From: Bacillota bacterium
Lineage (GTDB): Bacteria; Bacillota; Ch66; Ch109
Length of the DNA stretch: 64,000 nt
Assembly (NCBI GenBank): GCA_013178275.1
Contig: JABLWZ010000001.1
Location: forward strand, 62,001 to 126,000
Reading direction: 5' to 3'
Every line of letters begins with the position of its first letter. Within the stretch, counting starts at the first letter, position 1. Positions 45,991-54,533 of the stretch are shown in pieces. The translations under genes and the position numbers were made by a program. The notes beneath the pieces are model-generated. The model searched no databases, was not told where the DNA came from, and saw nothing but the letters and a program-made list of their open reading frames with translations.

Positions 45991-47187
45991 CTAGCCGTTC
46001 CTTCTGCCCGCCATAAACCGCTTGATCACGTTCGCCAGCCGCCTGATCCCCTCTTCGATGGCCGTTTCGTTGGAGTTGGTGTAGTTCAGCCTCATCGTGT
46101 TGGTCCCCTTTTCATTGACGTAGAAAGGGTCGCCCGGCACGAACGCGACATTCTCCCTGGCGGCCAGGTCGAATAACTCCAAAGAGGACACGCCCTCGGG
46201 GAGGGTGGCCCAAAGGAACATGCCGCCCTCGGGCTTGGTGCTCGTTATCTCCTCAGGGAAATACCGCTCGATAGCCGCTACCATACAGTCCCGCTGTCCC
46301 TTGTAGAGCGCCCTTATCTTCTGGATATGGCTGTCGAGGTCGTTGTCAACCAGGTACTGATGCACGACCCGCTGTGAAAAGTAGTTGGTGTGCAGGTCAG
46401 CCGCCTGTTTGGCCACGATCAGTTTGTCCATGATTTCGGGTTTGGCGCATACCCAGCCCAACCGCATCCCGGGAGCCACGATTTTAGAGAAGGAGCCCAG
46501 GAGAACGGCGTTGTCTCCCAAATAGGTCTTCATCGAAGGCATGTCGTGCCCCATGAACCTCAGCTCCCCGTACGGGTCGTCCTCGATGAAGATAGTGTCG
46601 TGATTACGCAGGATGCCCGCCGCGGTCTCCCGGTTCGCTGAGTCGTAGGTTATCCCGGAGGGGTTTTGAAAGTTCGGGACCGCGTAAAACAGCTTGGGAT
46701 TGGATTCCTTCAGGGTCTTCGCCAGTCGGTCCAGGTCGATCCCGTCGTCGAGCAGTTGAACCGCGTGGAACCTCGGTTCGAAGACCGCGAGCGCCTGGAT
46801 GGCCCCCAGGTACCCCGGGCGCTCGATGACTATATCGTCATCCTGGTTGATGAATACCTTCCCCAGCAGATCGAGTCCCTGCTGCGACCCGGTGGTGATC
46901 AGGATATCGTCGGGGTTTATACTCAAACCCTTTCTCTTTAAATACCTGGCCGCGATATACTCCCGCAGCGGGAGATACCCTTCGGTCGTGCTGTACTGAA
47001 GGGCATTGCTGCCGTCGGACTCGAGGACCTTGCGGGTCGCTTCCTGCAGCTCCTCGACCGGGAAGGACCCGGGATTGGGGAGTCCCCCGGCAAAAGATAT
47101 CACCTCGGGATTGACAGTCACCTTCAGGATCTCGCGGATAAAAGACTTGTGGATGTTCGTCATTCTATCGGCAAAAGCTGGACTCAT
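45991..47187 (-). CDS. PLP-dependent aminotransferase (class I/II, 2-aminoadipate type)
   Basis: GAGGTG precedes ATG 47187. The 398-residue fold-type I enzyme has ISFAGGLPNPGSFPVEEL, LQYSTTEGYLPLREYIAARY, ITTGSQQGLDLLGK, YAVPNFQNPSGITYD, the DDPYGELRF loop, the PLP lysine in LLGSFSKIVAPGMRLGW, and RLNYTNSNE. These match the LysN/2-aminoadipate and valine/aromatic aminotransferase group. The exact amino donor cannot be told from sequence. It is transcribed alone, ending at the terminator at 45938. Confidence 0.93.
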   Translation of the reverse strand: MSPAFADRMTNIHKSFIREILKVTVNPEVISFAGGLPNPGSFPVEELQEATRKVLESDGSNALQYSTTEGYLPLREYIAARYLKRKGLSINPDDILITTGSQQGLDLLGKVFINQDDDIVIERPGYLGAIQALAVFEPRFHAVQLLDDGIDLDRLAKTLKESNPKLFYAVPNFQNPSGITYDSANRETAAGILRNHDTIFIEDDPYGELRFMGHDMPSMKTYLGDNAVLLGSFSKIVAPGMRLGWVCAKPEIMDKLIVAKQAADLHTNYFSQRVVHQYLVDNDLDSHIQKIRALYKGQRDCMVAAIERYFPEEITSTKPEGGMFLWATLPEGVSSLELFDLAARENVAFVPGDPFYVNEKGTNTMRLNYTNSNETAIEEGIRRLANVIKRFMAGRRNG

Positions 47188-47472
47188 AAGAAAAGCACCT
47201 CGTTCTGTATAATCTGGGGTTAAATAATATTATAGTCCTATATCCCGACCCGGGATTATTTTTTTCTCCGGTACTGACAAAAAGCTATATCCCGACAGAG
47301 ACCGGCTTCCGATGCCGGGGATGTTTTTACTCCGTCAGCATCGGGCCCGGTTCACCCGCCCCGGTTACTTAATATCCTTGAGTAAAAGAGTAGGGAGGAT
47401 TCGGACGGTTTATACTGCTTTATTGACGCGGCAGGACTGCAGTAACCAAGGCTGATGACAGTTGTACGGGAA

Positions 47473-50400
47473 TTATTGGTGGACAGGATTCCGAATTCTT
47501 TCGTAAAGCCTCACCGTCTCCGTCTCCGGTACGGCGTTGAACTCATGCTCCAGGGAAGAGGTAAGCGTCTTAAACAGTGCGATGGCTTTGGCCTTTTTGC
47601 CCATACGGTCGAGGATTCCCATGGTCAGCCGTACCGCCGGTTCATCGAGCGGCTCCAGGGCCAGATACTGATAGCAGGCCTGCAAGGCCGCGGCCAGGTT
47701 ATTCCTGCGCTCCAGAGCCCGGGCCAGTTCCAGCAGGACCTCCAGGTACAGGGAGTTCAGGCGCAGGCGGTAGCTGCCGGTCCAATCATCATAAGTATCA
47801 TCCGGTAAAAATTCCCCATGGTAGATTTTTATTGCGTGTTCCAGAGCGGAAACAGCCTGGGGGTGGTGTTCCTTTCCATAACTTAAAGCCTGGGCGGCTT
47901 CCCGCATGAAAAGTTCATAATCGTTATATATTTCGATCTCCGGGTGCAGATAGATCTTGCCTCTCCAGGTCAGCACACAATCCGAAGCTAAGGCTTTGCG
48001 TACATGATTTAAGGTGGTGCGCAGCTTGATGTCTCCTGATTGAGTTTCAGTCCCCGGCCATAGATGCTGAACAATATGCTCTTTGGACAGCTGCTTTCGT
48101 TCAACCGCCAGGTATTTAAACAGGTTTTCCGCCTTCTGCGTTCGCCATTCCGGTTCTTCAACCAGCTGGCCATTTACAAATACCCTGAATCCACCTAAAT
48201 AAAAGGCATGAATCACAGCTTTACCCGTTTTATTGAATTCTTCTTGAAAAAAGACTGTCGCTGCCTTACGGACCTGTTCATCCTCGGAAATCAAAAGGCA
48301 GCCCAGTTCCTGCCGTGAACGGGCTGGGAACCATCGGCCCAACAGGTGGGCGGCCCAGTGAGGATGGATATTCTTCTGCAGGGCCCGCCGGCACACGGTA
48401 TAGATGGTTAGATCATGCCACTCCCAGAAGTTTTTCCACTGCCAGGTCTCCGCCGTTCCAAGCGCCGAGCGCAGGAGCTTGTCGGCGGCCTTTTCCCGCC
48501 CCTGCAGCAGGAGCAGGTGGGTGGTCAGTAAGTTGGTGCCCGCCAGGTTTTGTTTGGCCCCGATCTCACGCCAGCGGTTGGCCGCCTTCTCGAAAAGCTG
48601 CCCGGCTGTTTCCAGCTCTCCAGCTTCCAAAGCCACGATTCCAGCCAGGGAACAAACCCAATAGTCGATTCCCTGTCCATAGGGAGCCTCCTCAAACTTG
48701 TCCAGCAGTTCCAGCGACTCCTGCAGGAGTTCGCCGGGGTTCTCTCCATTGCGGATTCGCGCGGGCATGGCCACGAGCGCGACCATGCAGGCAACAGAGG
48801 TAACTCCCGCTGAGGTGTAATAGTGGAAAGAACTGTCCAAATCCTGCTCCGCCTCCCGGAACCGTCCATTCCGGTAATGCATACGTCCCCGGAAGTAGAG
48901 CGCGCGGGCTGAAACGATGGGCATGTTATACTTCTGCCCCAGGTTGAGATGCAGCTGGCAGGTCTCCATGAGGGCCGGCTCGTCATCGCTGGCGTCTAAA
49001 ATCAGGCCGCCGATTATGGAACTCATTAAAAACAGGCGTTCATTTTCCTGGGCGATAGGCAGGGCCAGGGCTTTTTCCACCAACTGGCGCGCCCGGGTTT
49101 GATTTCCCAACCGGAAAAAGAAAAAGGCGTACAGGGAGAGGGCGTTCATATGCTGTTCCGGGATCAGCTTGAGGCGCAGGACCTGGCGGCTCAGGTCCAA
49201 CCCTTCCCGTGGGTTGTCCGCCTGTATGGCTATCATCATTGCGGTGATCAGGGCTTCGGGGCGTGACAGAGGATTGGACATCAGGGCCGGCTGACGTTTA
49301 AAGCGCAGGGCCGCCTCCTCGCTCTTCTTCAAGTCGCCACAGTAGATCGAGGAAAGCTGCAGGGCCAGCATACAGCAGGCCTCGCACTTGACATCGCCGG
49401 TCTGAACAGCTATATCAGCCGCCTTTGACCAGACCTGAAAAGCCTGCTGATCATCAGTGTGGGTTATACTTGCGCCTTTGAAGTACAGCAGCCAGCAGTC
49501 CGCGGCCACCAGATCCTCCGGAAACCTTTCTATCCACTGAAAAAGGATATCCCCCTTGCCCGCCCGGATAAAATAGTCGTAGCCGTATTTTCGGATAAGG
49601 CCGGCTGCCATATCCCAGTTGGAGTTTATAACCGCCTGTTCGACAGCCCGGTTGATATCACCGCTCTTCTCCAGGTACAAGGCCGTCCGGTCTCTTAGGC
49701 CGGCTATATACTGCCCCGACCGCAGTTCCATCGTTCTGTCCTGCATCCAGCTGGCGAGCAGGTGATGTATACGCCAGGCCCCTTTTTCATTTTCCAGGGC
49801 GTGGAACAGGCCGTAGGCCTGCAGCGCTTTTATCAGGGAGGCGCTGTTATCCAGCCGGAGGGCGGCATCGCACAACCCGGCCTCCAGGTAAGGTAGCAGG
49901 GACGCATCCAGGATAAAATCCCTTTCATTATCCGGCATGGTCTCAAGGATTTCGTGGATCAGGTAACGGTAAAAGCTGGAGTCGGCTGTTTGCAAGTGAT
50001 GCAGGGCGTCATCGATCCCGCCCCCGGACCGCTTGATATAGTTGCCCAACAGACGCAGCCCCACCGCCCAGCCTTCCGCCCGGTTATTCAGGTCCTCGGC
50101 GTCAGGACTGGAAACATTGATATCCATCAGTGAAAACAAGTCACGGGCTTCTTCGTTCGTGAACAGCAGGTCCTTGCTGTGTATCTCCAGCAGTTCGTCG
50201 TTCAGTTCCTGGCGGTACAGGTCGAAGGGAGGTTTATGACGGGCCAGGAGGGCGGCATGAACGTTTCCCGGTAAGCGGTTGAGCAGAAATTCCATGATGG
50301 TGCAGCTCAGCTCGTTTTTATAAATAAGGTGCAGGTCGTCAAAGACCAGTACCAGCTGCTGCTCCCGGGGCAACTCCTCCAGAAGGGCCAGGGCGGCTAT

Positions 50401-50694
50401 GGACCATTCCCGTCCCATATTCTCCAGGCTCATCAAAGTACGCAGGGAGTCCTGGCCAAAACTGCTACATCTTCTTTTAACCGAGCGAATAATGTGGTGG
50501 AGCAGGTTGGGAGGTTCGGCGTCATGGTGGTCCAGGCTGAGCCACACCGTAGCCGGCCAGTCTGGTTCATCCAGCAGGGAGGAAACCCAGGCCGTTTTCC
50601 CATAACCGGCCGGAGCCACCACCGTAGTGACCCGGTGGGAGAGCAATCTCTTCCCCAGGGTCTGCAGGCGCTGTCGCACCAGTAAATTTTTCAC
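47473..50694 (-). CDS. MalT-like ATPase/TPR regulator with BTAD domain, 5' end removed by the Mu-like element
   Basis: The protein matches the first gene of the window: Walker A (APAGYGKTAW, about residues 26-35), LVLVFDDLHLIYKNEL, long TPR-like middle, winged helix (FYLGGFRVFVNGQLV, near residue 810) and a complete BTAD domain (from YDDWTGSYRLRLNSLYLEVL). The only start is GTG 50694, which aligns with residue 16 of the paralog (HVKN against RVKN). Upstream, the host frame reads LFPVRV for six codons and then passes into the Mu-like element's end, where a TAA follows. No ribosome site or promoter precedes the GTG. The gene has therefore lost about its first ten residues and its promoter, and is probably silent or poorly expressed. 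Confidence 0.85.
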   Translation of the reverse strand: MKNLLVRQRLQTLGKRLLSHRVTTVVAPAGYGKTAWVSSLLDEPDWPATVWLSLDHHDAEPPNLLHHIIRSVKRRCSSFGQDSLRTLMSLENMGREWSIAALALLEELPREQQLVLVFDDLHLIYKNELSCTIMEFLLNRLPGNVHAALLARHKPPFDLYRQELNDELLEIHSKDLLFTNEEARDLFSLMDINVSSPDAEDLNNRAEGWAVGLRLLGNYIKRSGGGIDDALHHLQTADSSFYRYLIHEILETMPDNERDFILDASLLPYLEAGLCDAALRLDNSASLIKALQAYGLFHALENEKGAWRIHHLLASWMQDRTMELRSGQYIAGLRDRTALYLEKSGDINRAVEQAVINSNWDMAAGLIRKYGYDYFIRAGKGDILFQWIERFPEDLVAADCWLLYFKGASITHTDDQQAFQVWSKAADIAVQTGDVKCEACCMLALQLSSIYCGDLKKSEEAALRFKRQPALMSNPLSRPEALITAMMIAIQADNPREGLDLSRQVLRLKLIPEQHMNALSLYAFFFFRLGNQTRARQLVEKALALPIAQENERLFLMSSIIGGLILDASDDEPALMETCQLHLNLGQKYNMPIVSARALYFRGRMHYRNGRFREAEQDLDSSFHYYTSAGVTSVACMVALVAMPARIRNGENPGELLQESLELLDKFEEAPYGQGIDYWVCSLAGIVALEAGELETAGQLFEKAANRWREIGAKQNLAGTNLLTTHLLLLQGREKAADKLLRSALGTAETWQWKNFWEWHDLTIYTVCRRALQKNIHPHWAAHLLGRWFPARSRQELGCLLISEDEQVRKAATVFFQEEFNKTGKAVIHAFYLGGFRVFVNGQLVEEPEWRTQKAENLFKYLAVERKQLSKEHIVQHLWPGTETQSGDIKLRTTLNHVRKALASDCVLTWRGKIYLHPEIEIYNDYELFMREAAQALSYGKEHHPQAVSALEHAIKIYHGEFLPDDTYDDWTGSYRLRLNSLYLEVLLELARALERRNNLAAALQACYQYLALEPLDEPAVRLTMGILDRMGKKAKAIALFKTLTSSLEHEFNAVPETETVRLYERIRNPVHQ

Positions 50695-50996
50695 CCGAAC
50701 CGGAAAAAGTGATACGCGACACGATAAAATTTCGCGAGGGACACGTTAAAATTTCACGGAAATTTTCTTGCCGGGGCGACTCTTCTTTTATCCCCGGCCT
50801 AATTTTACCCTGCAAGCTCTATAACAATATCAAGTAATACACCCTTGCCAGACTCCTCCCAGGCCATTAAAACGGCCCCTAACAAGGAACAAAAAGACAT
50901 CCAGTTGGTGTTTATTACCCCTGTACCCTTTATCTATATTGACAATATTATATTGGCAATGTTATATTGATAATATAGGTAAAGGAGGTACAGAAT
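50695..50996. other. right end of the Mu-like element
   Basis: Contains the 22-bp-spaced GACACG repeats (50718 and 50740) and A/T-rich DNA with a possible promoter ahead of the 50997 gene: TTGACA (50939-50944) and, 18 bases later, TATATT at 50963. A string repeated around 50943-50975 (TATATTG(G/A)CAAT) forms direct and inverted repeats over that promoter. Confidence 0.5.
50718..50758 (+). repeat. transposase-site-like repeats at the right end
   Basis: GACACGATAAAATTTCGCG (50718) and GACACGTTAAAATTTCACG (50740) are nearly identical and spaced exactly 22 bp, like MuA binding sites. Confidence 0.65.
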
Positions 50997-51212
50997 ATGA
51001 ATACAGGTTTTTTAAATCGTGCTATTTCAGCGTATTATCGCACGGGTGGCCCGAACATGCAACAACCTTCAAACAGCAGCGAGGAAGTAGAATATAATGG
51101 CAAATACTATGTCGTTCTAAGAAACGTTAACGGGATTTTAGCAGTATACCGAATTACTAACACAGGACAACTTAAGCGGCTTAAGAGATGGCCCAAAGCA
51201 TTAGACGAATAA
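50997..51212 (+). CDS. small unknown protein in the Mu-like element
   Basis: AAAGGAGGTACAGAAT precedes ATG 50997. The 71-residue protein ends in a short beta-rich unit (EYNGKYYVVLRNVNGILAVY). It lies next to the element's right end and is divergent from most element genes, a position of moron or cargo genes. Not recognised. Confidence 0.55.
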   Translation: MNTGFLNRAISAYYRTGGPNMQQPSNSSEEVEYNGKYYVVLRNVNGILAVYRITNTGQLKRLKRWPKALDE

Positions 51213-51299
51213 AGGTATCCATACTTCTGGCGCTCCTTCTTTAACCCTACCAACCCCGTTAAGAGGTAGTGGGGTAGCATCAATAAAGGGAAGGGGCGC

Positions 51300-51818
51300 T
51301 TAACGCTTCTTGGCTTGAAAGAAGCGCCCAATTGATGCCTTACTCACTTTCTTGCCGGTTTTTTTATAAATGCAATCTGCTATTTCTCTATATGTCTTGC
51401 CTTCGGAAATCAATTTTTCGACGTCTTTTTCTAACCCAAGCAGTGTTATCTTCGATATATGCTTTCCACTTCTCCGCCGTGGCTTCTTGTCTCTAAGAAG
51501 GTTAATTATTACCAATAAGTGTCTTTCTATATTGCCCAGTTTTTTGTTAGCTTCATCAACACCTGGCCAAGGCCGATTCACCTCTCCACCAAGGTAAACC
51601 GGAGATTCCCCATTCTTTAGCCACAATTCATTTATTTTAAATTCTTTACAAATCAAGCGAATGAGTGCCTCTGAGGGAATGGTTTTTCCTTTTTCTATCT
51701 TAGAAACATATGCATTTGTTATGCCAATTCTTTTGGCAAAATCTACTTGTGATAGCCCATAATCTAATCGAATGGCTTTAAGCCTTTTGGATATGCTTTC
51801 CATTTTTTCAGTTGGCAT
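51300..51818 (-). CDS. XRE-family regulator with C-terminal second domain
   Basis: AAAGGAGGCGGTAATGG precedes ATG 51818. Residues 8-62 are a lambda-repressor-type HTH (SKRLKAIRLDYGLSQVDFAK, NAYVSKIEKGKTIPSEALI). The C-terminal part (residues 112-172) carries another helical, basic segment (EGKTYREIADCIYKKTGKKV) resembling a small homeodomain-like HTH. It lies just downstream of Mor on the same strand and could tune Mu-like gene expression. Confidence 0.75.
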   Translation of the reverse strand: MPTEKMESISKRLKAIRLDYGLSQVDFAKRIGITNAYVSKIEKGKTIPSEALIRLICKEFKINELWLKNGESPVYLGGEVNRPWPGVDEANKKLGNIERHLLVIINLLRDKKPRRRSGKHISKITLLGLEKDVEKLISEGKTYREIADCIYKKTGKKVSKASIGRFFQAKKR

Positions 51819-51852
51819 AATTCCATTACCGCCTCCTTTAGATTCGATTCTT

Positions 51853-52170
51853 TTACCCTTTTCTAAAGCCCGACGTTACAATCTTTCTGATCCAGGCCTG
51901 GCTAAATCCATATTTTTTACATAGTTGCTGATAATTTTGGCCGTCAAATTCCGTCCGTATTTGCTCGTATAAATGTTCCCTAATGATGTTTTGCATGGTA
52001 ATCTTCCGGAAGTAAACCGTGGTTCCCTCGAACTCTTCGGCCAATTTTAGGGTGTTCTCCACCCCTATTATCCCGGCAATGCTGTCATATGGTGCCGTCA
52101 AGTCTTCCGGTTTAATATTGGGTAGAAGGTCTTTCAACTGTTGGTTTTGAAAAATGCTGCCCATACTCAC
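51853..52170 (-). CDS. mor: Mor-family transcription activator
   Basis: GTG 52170 follows GAGGAGG by 8 bases. The 105-residue protein matches Mor/C activators of phage Mu: dimerisation part LTAPYDSIAGIIGVENTLKL, the beta hairpin EFEGTTVYFRKI, and the HTH-bearing C-terminus NYQQLCKKYGFSQAWIRKIV. Mor binds DNA as a dimer and activates middle or late promoters. Here it sits at the far right of the element rather than after gemA as in Mu. Confidence 0.85.
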   Translation of the reverse strand: MSMGSIFQNQQLKDLLPNIKPEDLTAPYDSIAGIIGVENTLKLAEEFEGTTVYFRKITMQNIIREHLYEQIRTEFDGQNYQQLCKKYGFSQAWIRKIVTSGFRKG

Positions 52171-52268
52171 AACTATAGCCTCCTCGTCTGAATATCAAAC
52201 TTTGGCTTGCAAGTCTTTAGTTTTACGGTCTATTATGAGAGTGTATAAGTTCTTTGGGGGTGATCTTA

Positions 52269-52460
52269 ATGCCTGGATTAGGCGTCTTCTTTTTCTTCTT
52301 TGGGATTGGCACTTTGCTGGGCTTGGCCTATGTATTTATTCGATATGGAATACCGTTACTGGCATTGCTTTTTGTTTCTATAATAGACGTCCTCTATGCA
52401 TGGGGAGGGGCGCTTAAGGAAGGCTGGAACGAATCCCGTAATCACAAAGGGCTGCAATAA
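52269..52460 (+). CDS. small membrane protein
   Basis: GGGGGTGATCTTA precedes ATG 52269, so the longer frame from 52254 is not needed. Two hydrophobic segments (LGVFFFFFGIGTLLGLAYVF and IPLLALLFVSIIDVLY) fill the 63-residue product. It could be a holin-like or cargo membrane protein; the family is not recognised. Confidence 0.5.
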   Translation: MPGLGVFFFFFGIGTLLGLAYVFIRYGIPLLALLFVSIIDVLYAWGGALKEGWNESRNHKGLQ

Positions 52461-52568
52461 CCGTTTTCCAGCCATGCATGGTGTGAGCTTTTAAAAGGAT
52501 GGGTTCAAGGGGACGGGTTATTACCGCCCCCCTTGAACTCTATAGTAAAGAGGATGATGGTGCCTAAG

Positions 52569-53492
52569 TCAATCCTTGCCAATGCTCTCCCCTTGGGAGA
52601 AAAGTCCGCGAATTAATTGGGGAGAAAACTGCAGGCCTTCGGTAATGGGCAACTGACATTTACCTGCCAGGCCAGTTTCGGGATAACCTGCTTCTGCCAA
52701 TTCTTTGTCCCTCAGATATACTTTGGCTTTGATATAGCCCAGCCCCTTAATAGCTTCTCGCAATGCCTCCGCTGCCTTGTTAATTTCCGCCATTTGCTGA
52801 TCCCATTCCTGCTGTATGTCATTAATAAAGCCCCTGGTTTCTATATCTAATTCTTGCTCCAACTGGCGGAGCTTGTTAACGGGTATTTCTAGTCCTGGTA
52901 AGGTTATAGAACTCTGGCACTCATTTGCCAGCATAACAGCCTTAAAACCTTTTTCCCCCTCATCTAAATCCGCAAGCCCTTGTTTTAGTTCCTGTAAGCG
53001 CTCCTGGATGTTTTCGGCCCTTTTAACTTCGAGAGGGGTCTTCCCAAATTGCCTTAAAAACTGTCCCTCTAGTTCAAGCCGTTCAATCTCTGCTTTCAAC
53101 TCATTTCTTGAGGCGGCAATCTCCGCCAAAGATTCCTCCGTCACCGCTTTTTGTTCTCTCATCTGGGCCTTAAGGTTGATTAACTCCACCAACTTATCAC
53201 TTGGAATATAGCCCAGGGCTAGCTGCTTTTGAAACTTGTCCAGGCGTTCTTGATTCGCGTTAATTTGAAAGCGTAGCCTGTTGATATCAAGTTGGATGCC
53301 GTTTACCTTGGCGCTTAGGTCAGAGCCGGGGTAATAGTTTGGGCTTCTCCTTAGCTCAGTAGCCTCTCTTTCCAGTTCGCATATCTTCTTTTGGTCTCCG
53401 TTAATTTCAAGCCGCATTTTGGAGATAGTGGCTTCAAGTGCTTCTTTCCATAGGTTTTGTTTGGTTACTGCTATATCAGTATTCCTGGTCAT
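52569..53492 (-). CDS. coiled-coil protein of the Mu-like element
   Basis: AAAGGGGTAAAAAT precedes ATG 53492. The 307 residues are almost entirely long charged helices (ISKMRLEINGDQKKICELER, INLKAQMREQKAVTEESLAE), a coiled coil. The C-terminus has a short globular piece (ELAEAGYPETGLAGKCQLPI). It follows the protease gene, the place of a scaffold or head-assembly protein in Mu-like phages, but no homology is recognised. Confidence 0.5.
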   Translation of the reverse strand: MTRNTDIAVTKQNLWKEALEATISKMRLEINGDQKKICELEREATELRRSPNYYPGSDLSAKVNGIQLDINRLRFQINANQERLDKFQKQLALGYIPSDKLVELINLKAQMREQKAVTEESLAEIAASRNELKAEIERLELEGQFLRQFGKTPLEVKRAENIQERLQELKQGLADLDEGEKGFKAVMLANECQSSITLPGLEIPVNKLRQLEQELDIETRGFINDIQQEWDQQMAEINKAAEALREAIKGLGYIKAKVYLRDKELAEAGYPETGLAGKCQLPITEGLQFSPQLIRGLFSQGESIGKD

Positions 53493-53571
53493 ATTTTTAC
53501 CCCTTTCTATGATTTTAAGGGCTTTACCCTTAATTTAAGACATTCAAAGAAAATCAGACTTGTTTTTGCGT

Positions 53572-54474
53572 CTAAACCTGGCCATATTTTTTAAAGTCTT
53601 CTTCGGAAATACCCAGCAACTTATTTACCTTTACCTGTATATCATCACTTTGACCGTAAAAGCCGGCCTTGTTGGTCAGGATCATACCCGAATGGTTATA
53701 TGCCTCCTGGCCATATTTTTTAAAGTCTTCCTCAGAAACCCCCAGCAGCTTGTTAACCGACATCTGCACTTCATCCGCGCCAGCGCCGAGCTTGCCGCCG
53801 CCTCTACCGGGTGCCGGGCTTAAGGGTACCATCTGCGGGGCCTGGTCCAGAAACGCCTTGAACCCATCCAGATCCTTCAGGGCGTACTGTTCGGCCCACT
53901 CCTTCAAGGCCGGGGCAATCTTACCCTCTCGCAGCGCCCTGGTCACCAACTCCTTGGTGATATTGTTGACTATTGGCCGCACCCCGGACATGGCCGGGGC
54001 GTTGGTCAGCGCTACCGAATGAATGGCCACCGCCTTGTTATCCGCCCGGCGTACCAGCACCACCGGGGAAAGGTAGCGGTATTCCTTGTTCGCCAGGTAT
54101 TCCCTGGCCCGTTCGGTCCAGTCCACCCTGGCCCATAGGCCGTCCGGGCCTCTGTCCTGCAGTTCCTTGACCCAGCCCGCCGCCGGTGCCTGGCCGCCGT
54201 CCAGGGTCTGGTGCTCGTAGTCGATCACCACGTCGTTGCCCCTGGCCTCGAAGTAACCGATTATCTCAGTCAGACTTTCCTCATCCACGTTGAAGTCGCC
54301 CTTGACTGACTTCACCAGGCCGAAGGGAAGGAGCTTTATCCATTCCGGCACCTGGCCGGCCATGTCTCTGGCCAGGATGACGGCGAAGGTGTTTTCCTTG
54401 CCGTCCGGCTTCACACTGATGTCGTGCCGCTTTAACCGGGCCTCCCGCGCCTGCTTTTCGTCCTTTATCTCCAT
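53572..54474 (-). CDS. Mu I-like phage protease
   Basis: GGGGGTGACGAC precedes ATG 54474. The 300-residue protein matches Mu protein I (head maturation protease/scaffold): IKLLPFGLVKSVKGDFNVDE, IGYFEARGNDVVIDYEHQTL, APAAGWVKELQDRGPDGLWA and RYLSPVVLVRRADNKAVAIH. The C-terminus carries a duplicated motif (VNKLLGxSEEDFKKYGQ) about 42 residues apart. In Mu this gene precedes the major head gene, which is missing here; instead the coiled-coil gene follows. Two GCGTTA-type repeats lie just upstream (54487, 54498). Confidence 0.88.
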   Translation of the reverse strand: MEIKDEKQAREARLKRHDISVKPDGKENTFAVILARDMAGQVPEWIKLLPFGLVKSVKGDFNVDEESLTEIIGYFEARGNDVVIDYEHQTLDGGQAPAAGWVKELQDRGPDGLWARVDWTERAREYLANKEYRYLSPVVLVRRADNKAVAIHSVALTNAPAMSGVRPIVNNITKELVTRALREGKIAPALKEWAEQYALKDLDGFKAFLDQAPQMVPLSPAPGRGGGKLGAGADEVQMSVNKLLGVSEEDFKKYGQEAYNHSGMILTNKAGFYGQSDDIQVKVNKLLGISEEDFKKYGQV

Positions 54475-54486
54475 GTCGTCACCCCC

Positions 54487-54503
54487 GCGTTACTAACACG
54501 TTA
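54487..54503. promoter_or_regulatory. GCGTTA-type repeat pair before the protease gene
   Basis: GCGTTA (54487) and ACGTTA (54498) are 11 bases apart and just upstream of the protease ribosome site. They match the larger array at 57390-57437. Confidence 0.5.
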
Positions 54504-54533
54504 AGTCATTAATTGTAGACTCGGCCTCTTGAA

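Noticed and set aside
50567..50815. 82-codon reverse ORF spanning the Mu-like end and the MalT/BTAD start
   Set aside because: It is out of frame with the regulator and crosses the element boundary; no ribosome site.
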